From: Kuschelorhynchus macadamiae
Lineage: Eukaryota > Arthropoda > Insecta > Coleoptera > Curculionidae
Length of the DNA stretch: 64,000 nucleotides
Reading direction: 5' to 3'
NCBI GenBank assembly: GCA_030620095.1
Contig: JAUTXW010005178.1
Coordinates: forward strand, 310,001 to 374,000
Below, one piece after another: positions 23,246-33,814 of the stretch. Position 1 is the stretch's first letter; every line of letters begins with the position of its first letter. The notes beneath the pieces are model-generated. The model was given only the letters and a program-made list of their open reading frames with translations. It had not been told where the DNA came from and ran no database searches. Both the position numbers and the translations under genes were made by a program.

Positions 23246-23614
23246 GACTCTTCACATAAATTATTAATTCATTAAAGTCACCGGCTGTACACCGTGCATC
23301 TAGGATGACCTTTCTTTGTTGATTGGAATGGTTGATAATCCCTTCACAACACCTTCCGCACGATGTGAGCTGATTTCAGAAGTAAGGTTTTCTGTAGACT
23401 GAAACGTTGGTGTTGTCCTGGGATTTTTTTCATGATACAATAAACTGAAGGTATGATATCGCGCATTTTTCTGCTACACCATCGAGTGATTAACGCCGTC
23501 ATTGACCTAATGCTATATGATTTCAGTGCATTTTCAGTTGATGTTCAAAACTGTTTGGATATGTGCGGATTTCTGTGTCCTTTTTTGTATTTAGTTAATT
23601 AAACAACAATAAAT
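23246..23614. other. Unassigned stretch
   Basis: I recognise no gene. It may be 5' flanking sequence of the THAP relic that follows. Confidence 0.4.
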
Positions 23615-23932
23615 ATGAGGTGCGCTGTGTTCGGGTGTGTCGGGGATAACCAGGCAAAGAAAGATTATGATAGGAATATAAGGTTTTTTACTTTCTTTAA
23701 AAATAAAAAATGTTAACGTGAATGGACACCCTTGTGTAAACGCAAAGCTTAATCTAATACAATTTTGTCGTGGATATGCTCAAGACATTTTGTTAAAGAT
23801 GACTATATGTCATTAATCTATTTCAAAAAAGATAACAATGTAAATCTGGACGAAACAGTCGAAATTTTTAATAAAAAGAGTTTTTCAACTAGAATAAGGT
23901 TATATTTTATCTGTTTATATAATTATGTATAA
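23615..23932 (+). pseudogene. THAP zinc-finger domain relic
   Basis: One reading frame runs from ATG 23615 to the stop at 23930, broken by in-frame TAA at 23714 and a second stop near 23759. It reads MRCAVFGCVGDNQAKKD, then IRFFTFFKNKKC, EWTPLCKRKA and ILSWICSRHFVKDDYM. This is the THAP pattern: C-x4-C, the conserved Trp, and a C-x2-H pair followed by F. THAP domains occur in P-element, hAT and Kolobok-type transposases and in host transcription factors. No downstream catalytic domain is seen. A hAT-like end (24045-24063) lies 110 bp downstream, but linkage is not shown. Confidence 0.7.
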
Positions 23933-24044
23933 TATAGGAACAAACGGCAGCTTGTGCACATAAAGGTTAAACTTGTTTAGTGTGTGTTGTTTTATTCCCT
24001 CTCATACCTGCATTTTTTAAAATTAGACCTCCTCCTCTCAAATA

Positions 24045-24063
24045 GGACTTAGTTACGTCCCTG
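24045..24063 (-). repeat. hAT-like terminal inverted repeat, unpaired
   Basis: The sequence ggacttagttacgtccctg reads CAGGGACGTAACTAAGTCC on the other strand, a common form of hAT end. No matching left end or duplication was found. Confidence 0.45.
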
Positions 24064-24349
24064 TGCTTATCAAAAAACACAGATATTATAGCATTTTTTA
24101 GTTTTAAATTGAACTAAATATAAACATGTATAACAAAATAACAATATAAAATTAAATACTGTCGGATATTATACAAGTTTAACTCCTTTTTTAGCCTGTT
24201 TTTTGTATTTTTTTTTAAATAAATATATAACTACCATGTCATAAGTTTTTTATTTTAGTGAATGATATGTCAATGTTTCATTAGAAAAACATTTTTAATT
24301 GAAAAAAATGGTAATATAATTTTATATAATGTCTAAACGCTAGAAACAA

Positions 24350-24725
24350 CATACCTTCCGTTTATTACATTTCTTTCACTGCTGCACACGTGCTATGCGA
24401 TATAAGTCCTGTTGCTCCTATGACAACTGGGATGACCGTGGTTTTCATGTTCCACATTCTTTCTATTTCTGTTTAAAAATCCTTGTATTTCAGCCTCTTC
24501 TCCGCCTCTTTTTGTGTTATATTAGAATCGGAGGGGATTGTTACGTCTATGAGGAGGCACATTTTTTTGTTTTGGCTTTTAGGACTTTAAGTCTGGTTTG
24601 TTGGCCTTAATTAATCGGTCCGTTTGGATCTGAGTATCCCATAGTAAGGTGAGTTATTCCGTATTCACCACAGCATCTGGCTTATGTTCGTACCTTTAAT
24701 CAGTTTTCCATTCTTCCACCGGAGG
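24350..24725 (-). pseudogene. LINE polyprotein C-terminal relic
   Basis: The minus strand reads YEHKPDAVVNTE, LTLLWDTQIQTDRLIKANKP and DLKVLKA. Shifted frames then give remnants of a KEAEKR..KY.D segment and a final KTTVIPV-type stretch near 24410. This matches the C-terminal endonuclease-like or post-RT region seen in many insect LINE polyproteins (LWD..I.TD..I.A..PDL). The upstream reverse transcriptase is absent. The plus-strand frame at 24395-24610 is a shadow. Confidence 0.6.
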
Positions 24726-25060
24726 TTATGTATATGCGTAACTACATGATGATATTGCGTCCATTAGAACATTTTGTTTGGAATTATTCAGGATCCCAGG
24801 GAGATGTTCCAGTGGATCTGAAGCCGGACATTGCATTTCCAGCGGTTGCTGATTTTCCCTACCCTTTCGTTAGGAGTTTACCAAATTCAACTCGCGCTAA
24901 CTTTCTTCCAGGGTAGCTCAGCATCCATTCTCTGAGATTTTTAAAAGTTAAACACAAGAACAGTGAAGAGAATATCCATTAAGAATTGCCAATGTCTTTT
25001 CTTGGCTTTTCCGTAGTAAGAAATGTTTTTAAATCAATTCAAAAAAATTGTTGTACTTAT

Positions 25061-25525
25061 ACAGGGTGGTCCAACAGTGCGTTCAAGTCCAATAGCTAGG
25101 TAAATGTAGGAATTAGAAAAAAATATATACAAAAGTTGTAGGGACTGCTGAGAGCTACAACCTAAAATTATTTTCGATTATAAACGGTTGAGGATAAGTT
25201 TGCCACAAACCAAATTTACATTTTTTTAAATGTATATTGTTTTATTTTCAGATTCCTCCTTTTTTGGCCATTCACTCAATATAGGGTTTGTGGGGTCTGT
25301 ACAGAGTCATTCAAGATTTATGGCTACTTTTCGAAAATATTAGAGTTACATTTAACGCCCTATATATTTTGCGTTAGCATAAATCATTTCAGTATGGTAA
25401 AAACTTTCAAATGTGGTTTTCTTTCAACTGCGGTATTTTCCTTAAGAATGCTTTAGTAACGGTATAGAGGGTAAATAAAAATCCTGGATGCAAATTTTCT
25501 CGATTAATTTAAATGGAACGCCCTG
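25061..25525. mobile_element. Short ACAGGG-end element
   Basis: The left end is acagggtggtccaacagtgc and the right end is ggaacgccctgta, giving an approximate inverted repeat of ACAGGG(T/C)G(G/T)TCC. A segment inside (25248-25345) is repeated at 25543-25640 (shared attcactcaatatag and ttcaagatttatgg). It has no coding capacity. Shared end motifs suggest mobilisation by the DD41D family beside it. Confidence 0.55.
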
Positions 25526-25559
25526 TATATTTTTATATTTTCGGATTAATTCTTGTTTG

Positions 25560-25850
25560 ACCATTCACTCAATATAGAGTTTGTGGGGTATATACAGAGT
25601 CGTTCAAGATTTATGGCCACTTCTCGAAAATATTAGAGATAAGTTTGACGTTAAGAGACCACCTATTTTGACTAGTTGTGCGAGTAAAATGAGGTTTTTT
25701 AGTAGCATTGTAATGAAAATTATGTCGGTTGATATTTCTATTTTTGTGGAATCTTGCTTCGTCAGTAAATAACACAAAAAAGTTAGCACATCTTCGCTCT
25801 TTTTGAATTTTGTGTTGTGTCCAGTGACAAAAATCTAGTGGGTCTTATTT
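25560..25850 (-). pseudogene. DD41D-type transposase fragment, minus copy
   Basis: The minus-strand residues around 25850-25604 read FCHWTQHKIQKERRCANF, then (shifted) LFTDEARFHKNRNINRHN, FHYYATKKPHF and RTTSQNRWSLNV. These are the first-aspartate region and the N(R/K)WSLNVWGG lead-in of the same transposase family as 25980-26790. The fragment is head-to-head with that copy and is truncated at the VWGG. Confidence 0.7.
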
Positions 25851-25979
25851 TTAAAAGTGAAATTAAACTATGAAATTAAACTATTAAGAATACAAATTTG
25901 TGTGGGGGGTGAAGTAATTCTGGTGTTTGAGTTTTGTATTAAAAATTAAGTACAGTTTTTATCGTAAGAGGCAAAGTTG

Positions 25980-26790
25980 AATTTTAATAGACAAGAAATG
26001 ATCGATATGATTTTGTGTTAGGACCAAGTGAAAAGAATTGTTTGCTAGCGACAAGAATATACCATGAAAAGTATCTTGATAGAAGCACAGAAGCACTTTT
26101 GAAAGGCTTATGCAATGGTTTGATCAGATGGGAATTGAGCTGAAGAATCGGAGAAAGAATTGCAAGGGAAATGGATGTAAGTAAAACCACTGCTCTACGA
26201 ATTCTAAAAAAACAAGTTTCATCCATACCACATTCAACTCCTTCAAGAATTATATGAGTATGATTATCACAGGCTATTGGATTTTTGTCACTGGGTACAA
26301 CAACAAATTCAGAGACAGCCTAACTTCGTGTTATTTACTGAAGAAGCAATATTCCACAAAAATGGAAATGTCAAAAGACATAATTTTCGTTACTACGCTA
26401 TTGAAAATCCTCACTACATTCCCACAACTAGTCAAAAATAGGTGGTCTTTTAACGTCTGGGGTGGAATTGTTGGAATACCATCGGTCTACATTTTTTTGA
26501 AGAAAGGCGTACTGCACACCCACATCTCCAGTTTTTGAAAGAATATTTTAGAATACTATTATACCAAATCCCTATTATCGTCCGTGATCAAATAAGATGT
26601 ATGCGTGACGGTGCCCCAGTTCACCATACGGCTTACATTAGTGCATTTCTTAATCAACAATTTCAAGAGCGTTGGATAGGAAGAGGAGGGTTCATTGCAT
26701 GGACGCCTAGATCCCCTGACTTGACTAAAATGGACTTTTTCTTTGGTGCTTTGTTAAAAATTTAGTCTATCTATCAAATACAAAAGAAAA
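25980..26790 (+). pseudogene. DD41D-type Tc1/mariner transposase relic, plus copy
   Basis: The N-terminal trace reads SEKNCLLATRIYHEKYLDRS, a DUF4817-like start, then ARE MDVSKTTALRILKK. The DDE region reads NRWSFNVWGGIVG (about 26440). The second aspartate is in RDGAPVHHTAYISAFLNQQF, followed by RWIGRGGFIAWTPRSPDL and TKMDFFF. Forty-one residues separate the Asp of DGAP from the Asp of MDFFF, counted in the translation at 26535-26765. Frame breaks occur near 26240, 26330, 26540 and 26750. Confidence 0.75.
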
Positions 26791-26829
26791 TAATTCCCCA
26801 CATCCACACGGTTCACTGATTTTTTAAAT

Positions 26830-27151
26830 ATTTTGTTATTGTTACCAGTTTATTCTTATGTAACACTTGACTTTTGTGCAAAATTTAATGTAAATTGGAT
26901 AATTACTTTTTTTGTAATAATTTTTAAGTTTCAGTAGGCCGCGATCTTGTTCCGGTATATTGGATTTTTACCAAAATATTACCAGGTTATCCCCTTATGA
27001 GTATGACGTCATGACCATATGACCACTTGACTAAAATTTCAAGTCAATCTGATAGGTAGTTTCCAAGCTATGTCGCGAACTGTCACATAGACAGACAAAC
27101 CGACAGACGGACCAAAGGAATTGATAAAACATATTTTTTAGCATCTAGATT
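26830..27151 (-). repeat. GGCGG dispersed repeat family, copy C, left part
   Basis: It is reverse orientation, with ttttgtgcaaaatttaatg, gtaggccgcgatcttgttcc and the ACAGACAGACAAACCGAC run. It is interrupted at 27151 by a hAT with a perfect 8-bp duplication and resumes at 28304. Confidence 0.75.
27144..27151. repeat. hAT target-site duplication, left
   Basis: The sequence tctagatt is identical to 28296-28303. Confidence 0.9.
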
Positions 27152-28295
27152 CAGGGACGTGCGGTGAAATTTTAAGAAAGGGCAGCAATTTCTAGAAACT
27201 TACCTATTTGTAATGTAATCCCATTCGTCGATCACTTTTTGCAAATTCGTCGATGACGTCATCATAAAAACGTCGATGCTCCGACATATTTTGAAGAAGT
27301 TTATTTTCAATGGACAACAGCAATGTATGCGAAAGTCTCTTCGCTCTGTTGAATTTATCACGAAATTTTTTATACGTTTACGTGTTGAAAAATTGCGTTC
27401 TACTAATGAACTTGTGGCAGGTATTGTCAATACTAATTCAAACAATTTCGACACTTCGGTGTAGGCGTCTTCCAGCTCCTTGTCTTTTAAAAATTGCATT
27501 AGTTCCTTAGCGTTATTTTTTGCGCTAATGTCATCAGTTTCCTAAATCACTTTTAGTTCAGATCGCAGTAACACTCGGTCAAAGAACTGGCCATAATGAA
27601 GAAGAAGAGATTTAAACGCATCTTCTGGAAAAGTTTTTTCTTTAAATGCATCAAAATTGCAGAGCTCGAAGAATTTAAAATCATTGATCATGATGTTTGA
27701 ACATCTCCGACCTTGTCTGTTCGAAGACGCTTGGCTTGTGGCTCTATATTTAACGTCATCGTTTTTTCCCAAAATAGGTCAAAGTCATCTCTTTTTTGGC
27801 TTAACATGGACTTAAAATCACCCACTTTTTTTAGGCAAAAAGTAATATCATTTGTTTTAGTTTGTAATATATTAAAAACATTGTCCGAGAATGAAAATAT
27901 TTCTGAAAATATGTTCAACAAATAATTAAAATTAAAATCTCGTTTGAAACAGTCCAAAAACCCCCTCGAACTATTTATTGCTTCTGAGTCCCACGTTTCG
28001 TTATTTTCCATTATATTCTCAAATAGTTCAATCAGTGATTCACGATTTTCAGGCATACAGAACTTGGCTGCAGAGAAGCCAGCGGCCCGCCTAGGTTCTA
28101 TTCGATTTCTATTGTAGCTCGGTCGGAGTCAAGGCCGCATTTATTATGGGCTTGATAATTAAGATCATATTTTAGCATTTTTAATATAAACTAAATTAAT
28201 GGTTTCCTATTTCAAAAATTACATTTTAGAAGATGTTTTGTAATTTTTTTTTGGGAAGTACTGCTTCCCTTGCTTCCATGGACTGCACGCCCCTG
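27152..28295 (-). mobile_element. ZMYM1-like hAT, internal deletion derivative, 1144 bp
   Basis: The ends are cagggacgtgcggtg and the complement of CAGGGGCGTGCAG, with perfect 8-bp tctagatt duplications. It carries the 5' untranslated end and the 3' half of the transposase found at 60629-63232. The two are joined where CTG is shared by both sides (bases equivalent to about 60816 and 62271 there), which removes about 1.45 kb. It is inserted in GGCGG copy C. Confidence 0.9.
27200..28056 (-). pseudogene. hAT transposase 3' half (dimerisation domain), truncated
   Basis: From 28056: MPENRESLIELFENIMENNE, then FLDCFKRDFNFNYLLNIFSE (27688-28056). A middle segment (27542-27772) gives KFFELCNFDAFKEKTFPEDA and LLLHYGQFFDRVLL. 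The C-terminal part (27200-27499) reads DAYTEVSKLFELVLTIPATS, then SLVERNFSTRKRIKNFVINS, which is the hAT C-terminal dimerisation motif. It lacks the N-terminal zinc finger and the first catalytic residues. Closely similar protein and DNA lie at 62240-63180. Confidence 0.85.
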
Positions 28296-28303
28296 TCTAG
28301 ATT
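28296..28303. repeat. hAT target-site duplication, right
   Basis: The sequence tctagatt is an exact copy of 27144-27151. The GGCGG repeat continues at once as cgctaaaacgtgaag. Confidence 0.9.
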
Positions 28304-28800
28304 CGCTAAAACGTGAAGATATGTAAAATCTGAGAGAGTGACTTTTTTGCCATTTTGTTCCGCCACCTTGAATTAGCATTACAGTTTTACTAGTTCAACT
28401 TTATACCACAATTATTTATGGCCATCTTGGTTTCGTATCAACATTTTACCAGTTGATTCCTACAAAATATTTAATTTTTGTGCAAAATTTGAGACAAATT
28501 GGATTAGTACTCTTTTAGTAATAGTTTTTTTAACCTTTCGCTAGGCCGCCATTTTTTTTTTCCATATTGGATTTTTACCAAAATATTACCAGGTCATCCC
28601 CATATAATACTTAATTTTTCGGTCGATTAAGTAGTTTTTTAGCTATGCCGCAAACAGTCAATGCGACCGGCAGGCAGGTAGACGGAAAACATGTTTTTCG
28701 GCATGTAGAGATCCAGAAACGTAAAAATTTGAAAACATTTCCTAGGGTGATTTTTTCACAATCACAGTAATTCCCTTTTTCGAGGGAAGTAAAAACACTT
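28304..28800 (-). repeat. GGCGG dispersed repeat family, copy C, right part
   Basis: It continues the interrupted copy. It holds two units with ttttgttccgccacc and aggccgccattt, then the separator and the end motif ttcgagggaagtaaaaac at about 28780-28797, a partner of the opposite end's ACTTCCCTCG. Confidence 0.75.
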
Positions 28801-29419
28801 ATTCAATTGACTTTAAATTTTATAAAACGCGAAAAATATACCCATAAAGTGTATAAGGTTTTTAGGAGAATACCTGTGGCTTTTGGCTTGTGTTAGTAAA
28901 TAAATAAGTTTTGCGGCTTTAAATGTCAGTCATCTCAAGTAAACGACACACACAAGTTGTGGTCACTCTCGGTGTCTTTAGATATTCTAGTTTTTAATTT
29001 TGCTTTTTACTTTATTTCATTTGGAGAAAAAAATCAGGAAAAATTACTCTGATACCGCTAACTCTACTAATTATTGCGATTATCTAACACGAAAAAGAAA
29101 TTGCAGCAATTTAATTTAACGTTTCAATTAACACAGTCAATGATGTTAGAAAACAAGCATTCACTGCAAACTATTTTATTTTATTCTGTGTCCTCTTTTT
29201 AGTATTTTATAAAAATATTTAACATTTATTTTCCTCTAGATTTGTAACTCATTTCATATAAAAAATATATGTACAGGGTGCCCCAGCCCAAAATAGTAAA
29301 AAAAGGGAGGTTAGAAGATTTAGGAGTTATTTGGTATTGTGGTTTTTGTTCTATTCGATTTTTTTAAAGCTTTTTTCGATTTCTAAAGATTAAAGGAAAT
29401 TTTAACGTTTACAATAGCT
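28801..29419. other. Unassigned stretch between two GGCGG copies
   Basis: There is no gene. A tacagggtgccccagcccaa motif at about 29272 resembles an ACAGGG element end. Confidence 0.4.
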
Positions 29420-30170
29420 GTGTTTTTACTTACCTCGTAGAAGGGAAATATTGTCTTCGTGAAAAATCCTCTGTCTTCAGACCTTTACGTTTTAGGGTCC
29501 CTAGATGACGAAAAACATGTTTTCTCGATTCCGTCGGTCTGTCTATTCGCGGCATAGCTAAAAAACTACTTACCAGATTGCCTTCAAATTTCAATAAAAA
29601 ATTAAGGGTCATATGGGGATGACCTGGTAACATTTTGGTAAAAATCTAATATGGCGAAACAAAATGGCGGCCTAGTGAAATGATAAAAAAGTATTACTAG
29701 GCAAATGCTTATCCAGTTTACCGCAAATTTGCTTATCCAGTTTATCGCAAAATGCACAGAAATAAAATGTCATGTAGGGATCAATTCACCCTTTCAGATT
29801 TTACGTATCTTCACGTTTTAGCGTCCCTAGATGCCAAAAAATATGTTTTATCAAGTCCCTCTGTCGGTTTGTCTCTCTGTCTGTCAGTTTGTGGCATAGC
29901 CTAAAAACTACTCATTAGATGGGAATGATTTTGTAAAAATCCAATATACTAGAACAAGATGGCAGCCTAGTGAAACGTAAAATCTACTTATTAGATTAAT
30001 TTTAATTTTTGTGCAAGCATTAAGTGAGATAAACTAGTAAAGAATTCAAGATAGCGGACCAAAATGATGGCCAAATAAAATGTTTAAAAAATTAGATATG
30101 ATATAAGGATAAAGTGTTACGAATTCAACATGACGTAATAAAATCGCGGTGTGCGTCAAGTAAAGGAAAT
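29420..30170 (+). repeat. GGCGG dispersed repeat family, copy D
   Basis: The start, tttttacttacctcgtagaa, is followed by the separator with gtccctagatgacgaaaaac. It then has unit repeats with caaaatggcggcctagtgaa (about 29660) and a second separator (29810-29900). It ends near gtcaagtaaaggaaattt. A 67-residue minus frame inside (29430-29633) is a by-product of the repeat; a similar frame occurs in copy A at 1380-1574. Confidence 0.75.
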
Positions 30171-30774
30171 TTACCGATTTATTAATTGATGACTAAAAAT
30201 GCTGGATGTACTTTCTTGATCAATTCTAGGACTAAAAGTTTATATAAAGATGTATCCACAAGGACTTCATTGAGCTAGTATATTTCTAGAAATATATATT
30301 TAAAATTTGATCTTGCAGGATACTGTGAGTAGTGTCTACGATATGGCTATAACACAGTTTAGAAAAATCTATAGTGTGGTTATTTTTCGAAGGTCGCGGC
30401 CCTTTTACCCTCCCAGAAATGTTTTGCAATAAAATCAAATTTCAAATTCTGTTCTGTAATTTTGGTTTTTTGGATTATTTCGATATTTTGCACCGTTTAG
30501 AAGTTATATAGCAAAACGTATATTTATTCATGGTCGTGGCATATGGAACACGGGGAAATTCTAATGTTAATGCCAATATCATTTTGAAATTAGGTAGACA
30601 TCAATTGACATTTTACCAAATAATTTCTAAACCGTACAAAATATCGAAAACATCTAGAAGATCAAAAATTACAGAACCGAATAAGGAATTTTTATTGGTT
30701 GTAAAAATGGCCAGTGACGTCGCAGTAAAAATTTCGTGGAGGAGGGGGGGTAAAATGGGTCATGACTTTGGATA
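30171..30774. other. Unassigned stretch
   Basis: I recognise no gene. The 81-codon frame at 30530-30775 (+) has no known motif. Confidence 0.4.
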
Positions 30775-31015
30775 ACTATAGGATCCCTAGATGCAGAAAA
30801 ACATGTTTTCTCGAGTCGGTCGGTCTCTCGGTCTGTCTGGTCGCGGCATAAATAAAAAACTATCTAACCGATTGACTGCAAATTTTGATAAAAGAGTTAA
30901 GAGTTTTTGATAAAAATCCAATAGAGCAGAATACAAGGACGGCCACGGAGTTAAAAAATAAATAAAAAATTAATAATAAAAAACTATTTATCCAAGTTGC
31001 CTCAAATTTTGTTTT
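30775..31015 (+). repeat. GGCGG dispersed repeat family, copy E (partial)
   Basis: It contains ggatccctagatgcagaaaa, a GTCTGTCTGG run and one following unit (atttatccaagttgcctcaa). It is truncated on both sides. Confidence 0.6.
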
Positions 31016-31255
31016 GTGAATATACTAGTTCTAAGCAGTCTTCTTATTGTTTTTAATATTTTACCACTTATTTGATGGGATTTTTGGACTTGTAGGTGAA
31101 TGTTCTGTCGTATGTAAGCAAAGCTGTGTATATGAATGGGAAATGGTTTTATTTCGCCCGACGTGGACATGTCATGTAGAGTTTACCTCAGCTTTTTTAT
31201 TGTAGGAATTTTCTTACTATAGTGGTGGCGTTCGAAACCACGATTTCCGAATTTG

Positions 31256-31258
<3 letters not shown>

Positions 31259-31317
<59 letters not shown>
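31259..31317. repeat. (TA)n microsatellite, first block
   Basis: About 29 TA dinucleotides are followed by attaaataaagttactgtgt, which also follows the second block. The two blocks with their right flanks form a tandem duplication. Confidence 0.9.
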
Positions 31318-31323
<6 letters not shown>

Positions 31324-31379
31324 TAAAGTTACTGTGTGCTATGAAAATAACAAAAAAATAAAATAAAAAACAGATACGC

Positions 31380-31380
<1 letters not shown>

Positions 31381-31450
<70 letters not shown>
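31381..31450. repeat. (TA)n microsatellite, second block
   Basis: About 35 TA dinucleotides are followed by the same attaaataaagttactgtgt flank as the first block. The segment between the blocks (31336-31372) recurs nearly unchanged at 33622-33658. Confidence 0.9.
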
Positions 31451-31456
<6 letters not shown>

Positions 31457-33814
31457 TAAAGTTACTGTGTGCTGATCAGATACGCGTGGGTACTTGCCAG
31501 TAGTAATACGCTAGGTCTCTCTCCCGAGAATTGCCATTAGGATTCGGCGTCAAACTCTAGGTTCCGTATACCTAAGACACGTAGGAAATGTCTGACAGAT
31601 AGGCCGATTTGACGGAGTGTATGAAAAAAGGCTGATAATTATGATGAACTAGTATTTGTACAACTGGTAAAAATATTTATCTCTTTCAGATTTAACCGAA
31701 GATCCTGTTTTTACTTAATAGAAAAACAACAAGAAATAATTTGCCTAGATAGTGGTTAAAATAGGCACTTAAACAAATCATTCACATAATTCACATCATC
31801 ATATATATGAATAGTGCACCACATGTGATCACAGAACAAGAAATCAGAAAACTGATAGAGAACTGTTGAAAGTCTCTATGTTTAGGCTTAAAACAGTGGC
31901 GTAGCTACACCTCCGCCAGACCTCTCTGTCAGGCCACGGCGATAATTGCAAATGAGCTCAAGGGGATTATGAAAGTTTGGATGACCTTTTTTTAGTCATC
32001 ATATATTTTCCGGCTATCTTTGGGGTCTACATTTATTGACAAGTAAAGGACCTTTGTTTTTGTCATCAGTTATTTTTCTGTTTTAAGAGGGTGTCCTTTA
32101 CCGAAAACCGCGGGGGGCCCAAAATGACAAAATATAGCTTACTATTAACGGAGATTCAGAGATGGAACACTAAATCTGATTAAACATATTAGGTAGTGGT
32201 ATTCATTGCCTCTATTAACCAACTTAAACACATAACATTTGAACCAAATTTAATAGTCAAAGAAGTCACTCGATGCAGAATTTAATGCTCTTTAATTTTG
32301 ATAACAGTGAAATTTTCGCTTTTTAGATGTTATAAGCTAAAAACTGAAAATAAAAATAATAAAAGGCAAAAGTCTAATTTGACTGGACTATAGTGTAACT
32401 TGCTCTTGTTTCCATATTCTATTATTATTATTATTATCATAAACTAACTATTAAATGTTGGTGTATACTACCCTTCTCGGATAAAAGTATCACAAAGAGT
32501 AGGTGGGATAAGGGAATTCAAAATCAAGATCCTGTCTTTAGAAATGTCCTGACTAAAGAGCATCAAGTATCCAAAATGACCATTTTCCGGAGGTCCATAT
32601 AGCTGTTCTTACGGAGTCCTATTTTCACCTGCCCTTTTTTCAAGGTCTTGGGTATCAGGCTCGTTGATGACACGATGACGTGTCATTAATATTATTATTG
32701 GATATTAATATTTTGTTATTAATATTATTACTATAGTATTTTACAATTGTATTCTATTATGTACTTATAATAACTCTCTTTCCTTTTAATATAATGTAAA
32801 ATGTGCCGAGAAAAATCAAACAATAGTGTAAGTCAGTATTTAACCTGATTCAAGACGATATCGTGGCGTACCGATGGTCATGGACATTATCAGGTCATTT
32901 ATCTGGTATTTTTTGTTGTTTTTGGCTCCTTGCAAGATCATTGCGTGGATTAGAGATACAAGGGTATAGATACTTTTAACATGGGCGGAGAATGTATTAT
33001 TTTTATCGTTTTACAATTTAAAAGCTGATGATTTATAGCAGGGTTACTTAACTTAGCATATTTAAAGTCCGCCAGTGTTTTTTCCGAAATCTGAAATAGT
33101 AAACACATATTAACATACAAACAAATGAAATGATCAACTTCAGTACAGATTAAAATAAATAATATTAATTATTGTTATATTATTTTTATTTTAAAGTATT
33201 TTATTATAGTTAGACTTTGTAACCATATTTTTGCATTTGAGAATGCTAATATAAAAATATTATGCGAAAACAAGAGACATTCAGTTATAGATTTAAAAAT
33301 TGGTTACCAAAATATGTTGTGAATAGCAGAAATATGTATTTTGATAACGGAAAATACTACCTATTTCTACCAATCTTGCAGAGGCATATGTTGACGTAAA
33401 TGATCTTCGAATTATCGAAAAATTATACTATAACAAATAGCCAAGTTTAAACTTTGCGATACACCAAAATAAAATATCAAAATAGTCAAAAGCTACAAGG
33501 CATTTATCTGCGTTTTTTAAAAGTGTGCATGTACCGCCCTATATGAGTTACATAAGAATGGGGTATAGGCTATCATTCTTCACTATAAAAAACTCCGCTT
33601 AGTTTTATATTATTATCTTAAAAGCTATGAAAACTAACAAAAAAATAAAATAAAAAACTATAACTTCATCACCCCGTATATTTTCTACTATCAACTTTTA
33701 AATTAATGGAAACATAGTTGGATATCAATAATAAACTCCTAACTTACTGGTAAAACATTTGTGTTTGCATTTGATATATTAAACTAATATATGACCCCAA
33801 ACATAAAAAAAAGT
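31451..33814. other. Unassigned, with one hAT-like end
   Basis: There is no gene in 2.3 kb. A cagtggcgtagctac motif at 31894 is a typical hAT end, but no partner was found. ATT-rich stretches occur at about 32420 and 32690-32730. Segment 33622-33658 repeats 31336-31372. Confidence 0.45.

Noticed and set aside
29430..29633. 67-codon minus frame inside GGCGG copy D
   Set aside because: A similar frame occurs in copy A at 1380-1574 because both lie in the repeated separator, with no sign of selection on protein.
30530..30775. 81-codon plus-strand frame
   Set aside because: It has no motif and sits between two GGCGG repeat copies in non-coding-like sequence.
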